From Kribbella soli (GTDB lineage Bacteria; Actinomycetota; Actinomycetes; Propionibacteriales; Kribbellaceae), in NCBI RefSeq assembly GCF_004331345.1, contig NZ_SJJZ01000002.1, forward strand, positions 1,302,001-1,366,000: a DNA stretch of 64,000 bases, read 5' to 3'. Under the pieces are notes generated by a model that was not told the origin of the DNA, did not search any database, and was given only the letters and a program-made list of their open reading frames with translations. Made by a program: the position numbers and the translations under genes. Shown here one piece after another: positions 24,230 to 31,575 of the stretch. The first letter of the stretch is position 1; each line of letters starts with the position of its first letter.

Positions 24230-25758
24230 CGCGCGACGACCAGGCCGACCCGACCCCGCCCCCCGCCTCGAGCCGCCTCCCCTCCCCCCACCTCCCGCTC
24301 CCGCGCGGCTCCGGCCCACTCCGCCACTTTGTGCACCGGATCCGCACGACTTCGCGGTCCGAAGACGGATCCGGTGCACAAAGTCGCCAGCGCATCCGGG
24401 TCGGGGGTGCCGCGGTGGCTCTGGCGGCGGTGGCTTCGGCGGCGGTGGTGGTTGGGGCGGCGGCGCGGCAGTGGTGGCCGGATGTGGTGTTGGTTGTGGG
24501 GTCCGTCGTGGTCGGGCTCTTGGTGTGGCGGTTCGGGCGCGGGTTGGGTGTTGGGATTGTGGTGGTCGTGGCGGGGTTGTGTCAGGTGCCGGGGCTGACG
24601 CAGGCGCCGATCACCAGTACGGACGCCTACCGGTACGTGTGGGACGGGCGCGTGCAGTTGTCCGGGCATTCGCCGTACGGATATGTGCCGCTGGACGACT
24701 CGTTGGCGCGACTGCGGGATCCGGTGCTGTTCCCGGGGTTGGCGCCGGATCAGCGCTCCGGGGTGACAGGCATTCCCGACGACCCGGCGCAGCTCCCGGT
24801 CGACGACGTCAGGACGCGGATCAACCGCCCCGGCGTGCCGACCATCTATCCGCCGGTCGCCGAGGCCTACTTCACCGTGGTCGCCCTGTTCACGCCGTGG
24901 TCGGCAGGCACCCTCGGACTGCAGATAGCGGCCGGACTGATCGCGATCGCACTCACCTGGCTACTCGCCGTACAGAACCCGCGCTGGGCCGCGCTGTGGG
25001 GTTGGTCACCGATCGTCGCTCTCGAGGCGAGCAACGCCGCCCACGTCGACGTCCTCGCCGCGCTCTTCATCACGGCCGCCGTCGTCACCACCGCCCGCCG
25101 ACCGAAACTCGCCGCCGTCCTCCTCGGAGCGGCCGGCGGCGTCAAGCTCCTCCCGCTCCTGTTGCTCCCCGCGTTCCGCCACCGGCGCCCAGTCGTTGCC
25201 CTGGGCACCTTCATCGCCTCGTACCTCCCGCACGTCCTTGCCGTCGGCACCTTGGTGCTCGGCTTCCTCCCCGGCTATCTCAACCAGGAAGGCTTCGAGG
25301 ACGGCAGCTCCCGATCGGCGATTCTCGCGCTCCTACTGCCTCCTGAGGCCCGCCAGCTCGTCGCCGCGATCCTCGCGCTCGCCCTCGCCGCCCTAGCCTT
25401 CCACCGGGCCCGACGCGACCCGATCGCCCTGACCTGCTGCTGGCTGTACGGCGCGGCGCTCCTGATCGCCACCCCGACATACCCGTGGTACGGCCTCCCG
25501 CTGATCGCCCTCGCCGCGCTGGCGAGCCGCCCCGAGTGGATCGCCGTACCGCTCGCGTCGTACCTCGCCTACGCGAGCTTCGGCCACGACACCCGCCAGG
25601 GCCTCATCCACCTGACCGCCGCGCTCACCGTCGCCGGCGCCCTCACGATCCGTCACCAACTCGTTGCGAAATCAGGTTTGACCGCACCGCCCCTCCCCGC
25701 CAACACTGGCGAGCGTGACGAAACGCATCGCCCTAGCAACCTCGGCCGACTACGCTGA
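24226..25758 (+). CDS. GT87-like polyprenol-dependent mannosyltransferase, integral membrane
   Basis: 510 residues from the coupled ATG at 24226. About ten hydrophobic segments begin near residue 63. The first extracytoplasmic loop has ITSTDAYRYVWDGRVQLSGH, which resembles the acidic catalytic loop of GT-C enzymes. PTIYPPVAEAYF and GGVKLLPLLLLPA are typical of GT87/DUF2029 proteins. The first 50 residues are low in complexity, rich in Pro, and contain the inverted repeat 24326-24384, so a later GTG (24415) is a possible true start. Likely moves a hexose from polyprenyl phosphate outside the membrane. The 3' end overlaps the next gene by 44 bp. Confidence 0.78.
   Translation: MTRDDQADPTPPPASSRLPSPHLPLPRGSGPLRHFVHRIRTTSRSEDGSGAQSRQRIRVGGAAVALAAVASAAVVVGAAARQWWPDVVLVVGSVVVGLLVWRFGRGLGVGIVVVVAGLCQVPGLTQAPITSTDAYRYVWDGRVQLSGHSPYGYVPLDDSLARLRDPVLFPGLAPDQRSGVTGIPDDPAQLPVDDVRTRINRPGVPTIYPPVAEAYFTVVALFTPWSAGTLGLQIAAGLIAIALTWLLAVQNPRWAALWGWSPIVALEASNAAHVDVLAALFITAAVVTTARRPKLAAVLLGAAGGVKLLPLLLLPAFRHRRPVVALGTFIASYLPHVLAVGTLVLGFLPGYLNQEGFEDGSSRSAILALLLPPEARQLVAAILALALAALAFHRARRDPIALTCCWLYGAALLIATPTYPWYGLPLIALAALASRPEWIAVPLASYLAYASFGHDTRQGLIHLTAALTVAGALTIRHQLVAKSGLTAPPLPANTGERDETHRPSNLGRLR
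24326..24384. repeat. Long inverted repeat, copy 3 of CTTTGNGCACC family
   Basis: ACTTTGTGCACCGGATCCG (24326-24344) is repeated exactly in inverse at 24366-24384. The loop contains a second hairpin (CTTCG with CGAAG). The outer bases CTTTGNGCACC and GGTGCNCAAAG match copies 1 and 2, while the inner stem differs. It falls in the N-terminal coding part of the GT87 gene as annotated, or just before its start if GTG 24415 is used. Confidence 0.85.
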
Positions 25759-26563
25759 GTTGCACCCTGACGAACGCCCGCTCCTGGACGCACTCCGCGC
25801 CGCAGGTCTCGACCCGGTGGTCGAGGTCTGGACCGACCCGTCGGTCGACTGGTCCGCGTACGACGCCGTCCTGCTGCGGACCGTCTGGGACTACTTCTGG
25901 CTGTACGCCGAATTCACCGAGTGGCTCGCCCAGCTCGACAAGGCCGGCGTACCGGTCCTGAACTCCACGGACCAGGTCCGCTGGAACAGCGACAAGCAGT
26001 ACCTGCTCGAACTGCGCGAGCGCGGCGTCGCGATCGTTCCGTCCCAGGTCGCGGCGGGCGCGTGCCTGCGCGAGGTCGTGGCCGGACTGGCCGGTCAGCA
26101 GATCGTCGTGAAGCCGACCGTGGGCGGCAACGCTCTGCACACGGTGCGCGGCGTCGCGGGCTCCCCCGAGCTCGAGCAGGCGCTGAGCGATCTGCCCGAC
26201 GTGGTGTACCTCGTGCAGCCGTTCGTGCCTGAGATCCAGTCCGACGGCGAGTGGTCGCTACTTTTCTTCAACGGCGAGTTCAGCCACGCGGTGGTCAAGC
26301 GTCCCGCGTCCGGCGATTACCGGGTCCAGGAGTCGTACGGCGGCCAGACGACGCCGACGGACCCGCCGCCCGCCGTACTCGAAAGCGCCCAGGCCGCCAT
26401 GGCTGCCTCCGGCCCGACACCCACCTACGCCCGGGTCGACGGCGTCGTCGTCAACGACCGGTTCCTGCTGATGGAGATCGAGCTCATCGAGCCGTACCTC
26501 TTCCTGCCGCAGTCCCCCGACGCCGCCGGCAAGCTCGCAGCCGCGGTCGCCGCGCGCGTCTAA
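25715..26563 (+). CDS. ATP-grasp ligase, DcsG-like
   Basis: 282 residues from GTG 25715. The ATP-grasp fold is recognised by IVVKPTVGGNALHT near residue 129, the acidic strand EWSLLFFNGEFSHAVVKRP near 178 and LLMEIELIEPYLFL near 251, which carries metal-binding Glu residues. The N-terminal RTVWDYFW near 52 is shared with the D-cycloserine cyclo-ligase DcsG and related orphan ligases. It joins a carboxylate to an amine at the expense of ATP; substrate unknown. It overlaps the GT87 gene and may be the last gene of that operon. It ends overlapping the convergent WhiB-like gene by four bases. Confidence 0.82.
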   Translation: MTKRIALATSADYAELHPDERPLLDALRAAGLDPVVEVWTDPSVDWSAYDAVLLRTVWDYFWLYAEFTEWLAQLDKAGVPVLNSTDQVRWNSDKQYLLELRERGVAIVPSQVAAGACLREVVAGLAGQQIVVKPTVGGNALHTVRGVAGSPELEQALSDLPDVVYLVQPFVPEIQSDGEWSLLFFNGEFSHAVVKRPASGDYRVQESYGGQTTPTDPPPAVLESAQAAMAASGPTPTYARVDGVVVNDRFLLMEIELIEPYLFLPQSPDAAGKLAAAVAARV

Positions 26564-26820
26564 CTGGCGGCCGACTCCGGGTGGCCCCGGCGACGCCCGT
26601 ACAGCAGGGTCTCGCCGGCGGCCGTCCCGGTGTACTTGGTCCGCCGCGCCCACTCCCGGCACTCGGCGAGCACCGGGCACGAGGTCAGGCACAGCTCACG
26701 GGCCTTGCGCTGCTCCCAGCGGGACGCGTCCTCGTCGTACGTCGGCGCCTGGCCGATACACGCGGCCCGGCTCATCCAGCGGTCGGCGGGATCCACGATC
26801 ACGGTCAACGTCGGCCTCAT
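26560..26820 (-). CDS. Divergent WhiB-like iron-sulfur protein
   Basis: 86 residues. Four cysteines are in the WhiB layout: one in AACIGQ, then LCLTSCPVLAEC. The middle pair is spaced C-x3-C instead of the usual C-x2-C. The turn before the basic tail, normally GVWGG-like, reads GETLLYGRRRG. A [4Fe-4S] cluster and interaction with the principal sigma factor are expected from the family; the altered spacing makes cluster binding uncertain. TACCGT lies seven bases before the ATG. Confidence 0.8.
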   Translation of the reverse strand: MRPTLTVIVDPADRWMSRAACIGQAPTYDEDASRWEQRKARELCLTSCPVLAECREWARRTKYTGTAAGETLLYGRRRGHPESAAS

Positions 26821-26827
26821 GACACCG

Positions 26828-26833
26828 ACGGTA
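26828..26833 (-). promoter_or_regulatory. -10 element of a probable leaderless WhiB-like transcript
   Basis: On the minus strand TACCGT fits TANNNT and ends seven bases before the ATG, without a Shine-Dalgarno sequence in between. Confidence 0.5.
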
Positions 26834-26858
26834 GATCGCCGGCGACCCCTCGCAGTCT

Positions 26859-26889
26859 TTGTCTCGAAATATGATCAACCTACTAGACT
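26859..26889 (+). promoter_or_regulatory. Possible promoter of the threonine dehydratase gene
   Basis: TTGTCT (26859-26864) and TAGACT (26884-26889) are separated by 19 bases in an unusually AT-rich stretch for this genome. The start codon follows 15 bases later. Spacing is slightly long, so the call is tentative. Confidence 0.35.
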
Positions 26890-26904
26890 TTTATCCTCGC
26901 CTGT

Positions 26905-27831
26905 ATGCCGACGCTCGAAGACATCCGCCAGGCCGCCACGGAGCTTGAGGGACGGATCCAACGCACCCCGATGCTGACCTCGTCCGCCCTGAACGAACGG
27001 TTCGCGGCCGACCTCGTGCTCAAGGCCGAGTTGTTCCAGAAGACCGGGAGCTTCAAGGTCCGCGGACTGCTGACGAAGCTCTTGCGGTTGACGACCGAGG
27101 AGCGCGAGCGCGGTGTCATCACGGTGTCGGCGGGCAACGCGGCGGGCGCGCTGGCCTGGGCGGCACGAAACGCCGGGGTGCCGGCGACGGTGGTGATGGC
27201 GGCGACCGCCGTACCGGCGAAGATCGACGCGGCCCGCGGCTACGGCGCGACCGTCGAGCTCGTCGGGGGTGACCTGATGGCGCAGTACGAGCGGATCCGG
27301 GACGAGCGGCAGCTGGCCGGCGTGCACCCGTTCGACGACGAGGACGTCATCCTGGGGCACGCCGGCCTCGGCCTGGAGCTGTTGGCGGACCGCCCGGACA
27401 TCGACACCGTCCTGGTTCCGGTGGGCGGCGGCGGACTGATCTCGGGGGTCGCGACGGCGGTGAAACTGATGAAGCCGGCGATCCGCGTGATCGGGATCGA
27501 GCCGGAGCAGGCCGACGTGGTCAGCCGCAGCCTCGCGGCCGGCGTACCGCAGAAGCTCCTGACCGCTCGATCGATCGCCGACGGCCTCGCCGCACCCGTC
27601 TGCGGCACCCGCAACCTCCCGCTCATCCAGCAGTACGTCGATGACGTCGTCCGCGTGTCCGAAGACGCACTGCTCGAGGCGACGCGCCTGGTCATGTCAC
27701 GGACCAAGCTCGCCCTCGAACCGGCTGCCGCGGCACCCTTCGCGGCGCTGCTCGAAGGCCTCCGACCCGAAGGAGTCACGGCCGCCGTGGTGAGCGGCGG
27801 CAACCTGGACGTCGCGAAGCTGAGGTTCTAG
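26905..27831 (+). CDS. PLP-dependent threonine/serine dehydratase
   Basis: 308 residues of fold type II. The Schiff-base Lys51 is in KTGSFKVRG, the phosphate-binding loop is VGGGGLISG near residue 173, and SGGNLD lies near the C-terminus. The enzyme deaminates threonine to 2-oxobutanoate or serine to pyruvate. There is no C-terminal ACT domain, so it is of the catabolic, short type and not feedback-controlled like IlvA. Threo-3-hydroxyaspartate dehydratase or serine racemase are alternatives. It ends with a four-base overlap with the convergent GT87 gene. Confidence 0.9.
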   Translation: MPTLEDIRQAATELEGRIQRTPMLTSSALNERFAADLVLKAELFQKTGSFKVRGLLTKLLRLTTEERERGVITVSAGNAAGALAWAARNAGVPATVVMAATAVPAKIDAARGYGATVELVGGDLMAQYERIRDERQLAGVHPFDDEDVILGHAGLGLELLADRPDIDTVLVPVGGGGLISGVATAVKLMKPAIRVIGIEPEQADVVSRSLAAGVPQKLLTARSIADGLAAPVCGTRNLPLIQQYVDDVVRVSEDALLEATRLVMSRTKLALEPAAAAPFAALLEGLRPEGVTAAVVSGGNLDVAKLRF

Positions 27832-29276
27832 GCGGTTGCGAGGTCGGCTCTGGCGCGGGATCTGACGCCGTCGCTGGGATCGTCGACCACGTCACCGTGG
27901 CGTACCGGATCGTTCTCCGGGAGGAGGATGTCGCGGGCGACCACCAGCATCAGCCAGAGGGTGCCGGCCATCCGCAGGATCACCGAGAGCCAGTAGATCC
28001 GGTCCGGGACCTGCGGATCACCAGGCGCCAGGAACTGCGCCAGATGCATCCACACCAGCATCCAGTAGAAGCATTCGCAGGCCTGCCAGATCAGCCAATC
28101 ACGCAGCCGCGGCCGAGCCAGTGCCACGAGCGGCAGCAGCCACAGCACGTACTGCGGTGAGTAGACCTTGTTGATCAGCAGGAACGCCGCCACGACCAGG
28201 AACGCGAGCTGCGCGAATCTGGGCGGCCGGGGCGCCATCAGGCCGAGGATCGCGATCGACAGGCACAACCCGGCGAAGATCACGATGTTCAGCTGATTGA
28301 CGTCCGCGACCTCGTGCTTGGCCAGCTTGAGGACGTACCAGATCGAGCCGTAGTCGCTCTCCCGCTCGTCGTTGAACTGCCAGAACGACAACCACTCGTT
28401 CTTCGCGAGCAGGTAGATCGGCGCGTTCACGAGGCCCCACGCGACCGCTGCCGCCACCGTCGCCTGGATCCACGGCCACAGCTTCCGGCCACGGATGCAG
28501 ACGATCAGCAACGGGCCGAGCAGCAGGAACGGGTAGAACTTCGCCGCCGTCCCCAGCCCGAGCAGTACGCCGAACCAGATGGGTTTCCCGCGCGACCACG
28601 CGAACATCGCCCCGGCGGTCAACGCGACCGCGAACAGGTCCCAGTTGATCGTCGAAGTCAGTGCGAGCGCCGGGGCCGCGGCGACGTACAGGGCGTCCAA
28701 AGGCTGCCCACGAGCCGCGCCCGGGCGTTTTTCGACTCCGCGCGCGGTCGCGACCGTGAGGCCGACGATCAGCAGCGCACAGAGGAACAGCAGCACGGTG
28801 TTGACCAGGAAGAACACCCCGGCCGTGTCGCGCTTCTGCTCGACGGTCAGGTCCTTCTTCGGGTCGCCGGTGATCACCCAGGTGAGCTGCGCCGCGACCT
28901 CCATGAAGCCGCCGGTCAGCACCGGGTACTCCAGCACCGGGTAGTTGCCGGTGTCGAGGAACGGCCGGTTACCCTCCGCGAAGCCGCGCTCCTGGTACAG
29001 GAACCCGATGTCGGAGTAGCAGAGCGCCTTGAACGGCCGCCAGCTCTGGCGGTCCCAGCCGGCCTCCATGCAGGGCGCCTTCTGCAGCACACCGAGCCCG
29101 AAGGTGATCGTGCACACGGCAAGCGCGATCCGCAGCGGCGTCCACCACGACGAGCTGAGCCGGGCGAACCGCCCTGACGGTCCACCGAGCCCGACGGTCA
29201 GGCCGGCGACGGCCGGATCAGCCTCCGACGGCGTCTGCGCGGGCTCGCGTTGTGGTCCGGTCACGGTGGGCATCAT
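27828..29276 (-). CDS. GT87/DUF2029-like membrane glycosyltransferase
   Basis: 482 residues with about ten membrane segments. Typical features are CYSDIGFLYQERGF in the first external loop (acidic residue for catalysis), NYPVLEYPVLTG near residue 113 and KVYSPQYVLWLLP near 365. It resembles the mycobacterial membrane protein Rv0051 beside ponA1. No penicillin-binding protein gene is next to it here. The N-terminal 45 residues are Pro-rich and polar. It probably transfers a sugar from a polyprenyl carrier to an envelope component; substrate unknown. Two adjacent ATG codons at 29271-29276 make the start slightly uncertain. Confidence 0.8.
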   Translation of the reverse strand: MMPTVTGPQREPAQTPSEADPAVAGLTVGLGGPSGRFARLSSSWWTPLRIALAVCTITFGLGVLQKAPCMEAGWDRQSWRPFKALCYSDIGFLYQERGFAEGNRPFLDTGNYPVLEYPVLTGGFMEVAAQLTWVITGDPKKDLTVEQKRDTAGVFFLVNTVLLFLCALLIVGLTVATARGVEKRPGAARGQPLDALYVAAAPALALTSTINWDLFAVALTAGAMFAWSRGKPIWFGVLLGLGTAAKFYPFLLLGPLLIVCIRGRKLWPWIQATVAAAVAWGLVNAPIYLLAKNEWLSFWQFNDERESDYGSIWYVLKLAKHEVADVNQLNIVIFAGLCLSIAILGLMAPRPPRFAQLAFLVVAAFLLINKVYSPQYVLWLLPLVALARPRLRDWLIWQACECFYWMLVWMHLAQFLAPGDPQVPDRIYWLSVILRMAGTLWLMLVVARDILLPENDPVRHGDVVDDPSDGVRSRARADLATA

Positions 29277-29354
29277 CTCCTATCGGCCACCTGGCGACCA
29301 GGAGAGGTTACCCACCTGTCACCAGCGGACCCCGCAACCGTCCTCGTGCGCGTG

Positions 29355-29846
29355 TCAGTCGGGCGGTTCCAGGCGGGCGAGCCAGGTGGTGAGGAGCTTC
29401 TCCAGCTGAGCGGTCTCGTCCGGTGTGAGCGCCTCCAGGAGGCGTTGCTCGTTGGCCATGTGGGCGGTGAAGGCCTTGTCGATCAGCCGCCGGCCGCCCG
29501 GGGTCAGGCGGACCACCCGGCCGCGGCCGTCGGCGTCACTGCGGCGGCGATGGACCAGGCCGGCTTCCTCGAGCCGGTCGACCCGCTTGGTGACCGCACC
29601 TGTGGTCACCATCGTGTGCAGCGCAATCTCCCCCGGCGCCCGCTCGTACGGCGCTCCCGCACGCCGTAGCGCCGCGAGGACGTCGAACTCCCCCTCGGTC
29701 AGTCCGTACTTCGCGTAGAGCAGCGTCAGCTCGCCGGTGAGCTGGTTCGCGATCCGGTGCAGCCGCCCGATCACACCCTGCGGGGCGGTGTCGACATCCG
29801 GTCGCTCGACCTGCCACTCCGCCTGGATTCTCGCTACGTGGTCCAC
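29355..29846 (-). CDS. MarR-family regulator
   Basis: GTG 29846 gives 163 residues, normal for MarR. It is chosen because TATAGT in the palindrome lies seven bases upstream; starts at 29855 or 29888 are in-frame alternatives that would place the palindrome within or at the edge of coding sequence. The winged helix has GEFDVLAALRRAG, then MVTTGAVTKRVDRLEEAGLV (recognition helix) and RRRSDADGRGRVVRLT (wing). It is expected to bind the palindrome as a dimer and repress both itself and the divergent transporter gene until a ligand binds. Confidence 0.88.
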   Translation of the reverse strand: MDHVARIQAEWQVERPDVDTAPQGVIGRLHRIANQLTGELTLLYAKYGLTEGEFDVLAALRRAGAPYERAPGEIALHTMVTTGAVTKRVDRLEEAGLVHRRRSDADGRGRVVRLTPGGRRLIDKAFTAHMANEQRLLEALTPDETAQLEKLLTTWLARLEPPD

Positions 29847-29852
29847 GGGTTC

Positions 29853-29880
29853 CACTATATCTTCCCGGGAAGATATAGTG
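29853..29880. promoter_or_regulatory. Perfect 28-bp palindrome: MarR operator with two back-to-back -10 elements
   Basis: CACTATATCTTCCC is followed directly by its exact inverse complement. Each end carries TATAGT: 29874-29879 on the plus strand, seven bases before the transporter ATG, and 29854-29859 on the minus strand, seven bases before the regulator GTG 29846. One symmetrical element would therefore hold both promoters and the operator. A further partial site, GGAAGATACCTTCC, follows at 29889-29902 inside the transporter gene. Confidence 0.85.
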
Positions 29881-29886
29881 TTTTCC

Positions 29887-30783
29887 ATGGAAGATACCTT
29901 CCGCTGGAGCCTCGTCACCGCGATCGCGCCGATCGCCTGGGGCACGAACTACTTCGTCACCCACGAGTACCTGCCGGCCGGACATCCCTTGTACGGCGCG
30001 GTGTTCCGCGCACTGCCCGCGGGCCTCCTCCTGCTCGCGCTCGCCCGCCGCCTCCCCCGCGGCGTCTGGTGGTGGCGATCGCTGTTGCTCGGGATCTGCA
30101 ACATGGGCGCGTTCTTCGCGCTGATCTACCTCGCGTCCCAGCTGCTCCCGGTCAGCCTCGCGTCGACGATCATGTCCGCGGCGCCGTTCACCATGGCGCT
30201 CTTCGCCTGGGGCCTGCTCGCGGAACGCCCGACCGCTCAAATCCTGATCGGCGCAACCGCCGGGATCGCGGGCGTCCTACTGCTGCTCGGCGCCGGATCG
30301 ACCGCGGTCGACCTGCGCGGTGTGGCGGCGTCGGCAGCCGCACTGACGATGTCCTCGTGCGGCTACGTCCTGGCCAAGAAGTGGGGCCGAGCCAGTGCGG
30401 GTCCGCTCGCGACGACCTCGTGGCAGCTGATCGCCGGCGGTGTCGTCCTGATCCCGTTCGCGATCGTCGTCGAAGGCGCCCCACCACAACTCGACGGACC
30501 GGCCGTCGCCGGTTTCGCGTACGTCGGACTCGTCGCGACCGCACTCGCGTTCACGGCCTGGTTCGCGGGCCTCAGCAGGCTCCCCGCGGCCACCGTCGGA
30601 CTGATCGGGCTCCTCAACCCGGTGACCGGCGTACTACTCGGTGTGCTGGTCTCCGGGGACGTACTGAACCTGCGACAGGTCGGCGGGCTCGCCCTGGTGC
30701 TGCTCGGCATCACACTCAGCCAAGTCAGGGTGAACCCGCCGACCCCCTTCGGTCGGGTGCGTCAGCTGGACGTGACGGAGTAG
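29887..30783 (+). CDS. EamA-family (DMT) transporter
   Basis: 298 residues with ten predicted membrane segments in two EamA repeats (about residues 8-135 and 150-285). WGTNYFVTHEYLP at the start and the two repeats ending GVLLLLGAG and GLALVLLGITLS are typical. It probably exports a small metabolite or drug; the divergent MarR gene and shared palindrome suggest induction by that compound. The transcript is likely leaderless. Its last 22 bases overlap the convergent GH12 gene. Confidence 0.9.
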   Translation: MEDTFRWSLVTAIAPIAWGTNYFVTHEYLPAGHPLYGAVFRALPAGLLLLALARRLPRGVWWWRSLLLGICNMGAFFALIYLASQLLPVSLASTIMSAAPFTMALFAWGLLAERPTAQILIGATAGIAGVLLLLGAGSTAVDLRGVAASAAALTMSSCGYVLAKKWGRASAGPLATTSWQLIAGGVVLIPFAIVVEGAPPQLDGPAVAGFAYVGLVATALAFTAWFAGLSRLPAATVGLIGLLNPVTGVLLGVLVSGDVLNLRQVGGLALVLLGITLSQVRVNPPTPFGRVRQLDVTE

Positions 30784-31454
30784 GAGTTGGTGGTGAAGTT
30801 GAGGCCGCCGGACGACGACGTGATCTCGAAGCCGAACTGGACTTCGCCGACGGTCGCATCACCCATCCAGCCCTGGCTGCGGATCCAGTTCAGGACGGCC
30901 TTGATGTCGACGGAGCCGGAGTTGGTGTTGGAGGTGCGGAGGAACGAGAAGACCGCGTTGGCGCCGTTGCTGCCGCGATAGACGTCCCAGGTGTGGCCGC
31001 CGACGCTGAGCGTGGTCTGCTTGCTGCCGATCGGGCCGACCGCGCCCTGCTTGTTCATCCACAGCATGATCTCGTAGGCGTTGTTCCCGGCCCAGATGTC
31101 GTAGGTCGACGAGTACGAGCCACTGCCTGGCCGGGACACGTTGAAGCTGCTGGTGAGCGTGCCGAGGGCACTGACCGGCTTGCCGATGTTGCGGGCGGAG
31201 TGCGGGTACGACTTCACGCCGCCGGTGTTCGGGTGGTCGGCCCAGACTCCCCAGTTGCTGTAGGAGTTGGCCCAGATGGTCTGCGGTCCGGCGCCACCGC
31301 CCCAGACATCATTGCGGACGGTGTAACCGCCGTTGGACCAGCTACCGAACTTGTCCGACGACGACCACGCGGCCGCATGGGCCGGTGCCGCGGTCACCAG
31401 GCCGGCGGCCAGTACTGTCAGTACCGCGATTGCTGCTTTCCACCATCTCTGCAT
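30762..31454 (-). CDS. Secreted GH12 endo-xyloglucanase/endoglucanase
   Basis: ATG 31454 is chosen because GAGAGGA lies six bases upstream; 230 residues. A signal peptide of about 28 residues ends in PAHAAA. The GH12 beta-jelly roll follows: NDVWGGGAGPQTIW near 48, nucleophile Glu128 in YEIMLWMN, PIGSK near 141 and acid/base Glu210 in VQFGFEI. No carbohydrate-binding module. GH12 enzymes cut beta-1,4-glucan or xyloglucan; the surrounding GH74, GH31 and GH42 genes favour xyloglucan. A LacI-type operator lies 68 bases upstream, shared with the divergent regulator gene. Confidence 0.93.
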   Translation of the reverse strand: MQRWWKAAIAVLTVLAAGLVTAAPAHAAAWSSSDKFGSWSNGGYTVRNDVWGGGAGPQTIWANSYSNWGVWADHPNTGGVKSYPHSARNIGKPVSALGTLTSSFNVSRPGSGSYSSTYDIWAGNNAYEIMLWMNKQGAVGPIGSKQTTLSVGGHTWDVYRGSNGANAVFSFLRTSNTNSGSVDIKAVLNWIRSQGWMGDATVGEVQFGFEITSSSGGLNFTTNSYSVTSS

Positions 31455-31472
31455 TTCCATTCCTCTCGTCGA

Positions 31473-31491
31473 GTCCGGCCGGCGGCCGGAC
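31473..31491 (-). promoter_or_regulatory. Hairpin in the GH12 leader
   Basis: GTCCGGCC and GGCCGGAC pair perfectly around a three-base loop, six bases before the GH12 Shine-Dalgarno sequence. If transcription begins near the operator, this hairpin lies in the 5' untranslated region and may affect stability or translation. Confidence 0.4.
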
Positions 31492-31521
31492 CTTGGGCGA
31501 ACGCAGGGGAACAAATGGGGT

Positions 31522-31537
31522 GTCGAAGCGCTTCGAC
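31522..31537. promoter_or_regulatory. LacI-type operator A (GH12 / lacI)
   Basis: GTCGAAGCGCTTCGAC is a perfect 16-bp palindrome with the central CG typical of LacI/GalR sites. It sits in the 121-bp gap between GH12 and the LacI-family gene, 38 bases before the latter's start. The same palindrome occurs at 41534, 41571 (one mismatch) and 46601. Confidence 0.88.
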
Positions 31538-31575
31538 TGGGGTAGAACTGGGACAGGCTCAGGAAAGGGGACGAC

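Noticed and set aside
29847..29945. Longer MarR protein starting at 29945, 29888 or 29855
   Set aside because: These would translate the 28-bp palindrome or its edge; the symmetrical -10 and normal family length favour GTG 29846, though 29888 is not fully excluded.
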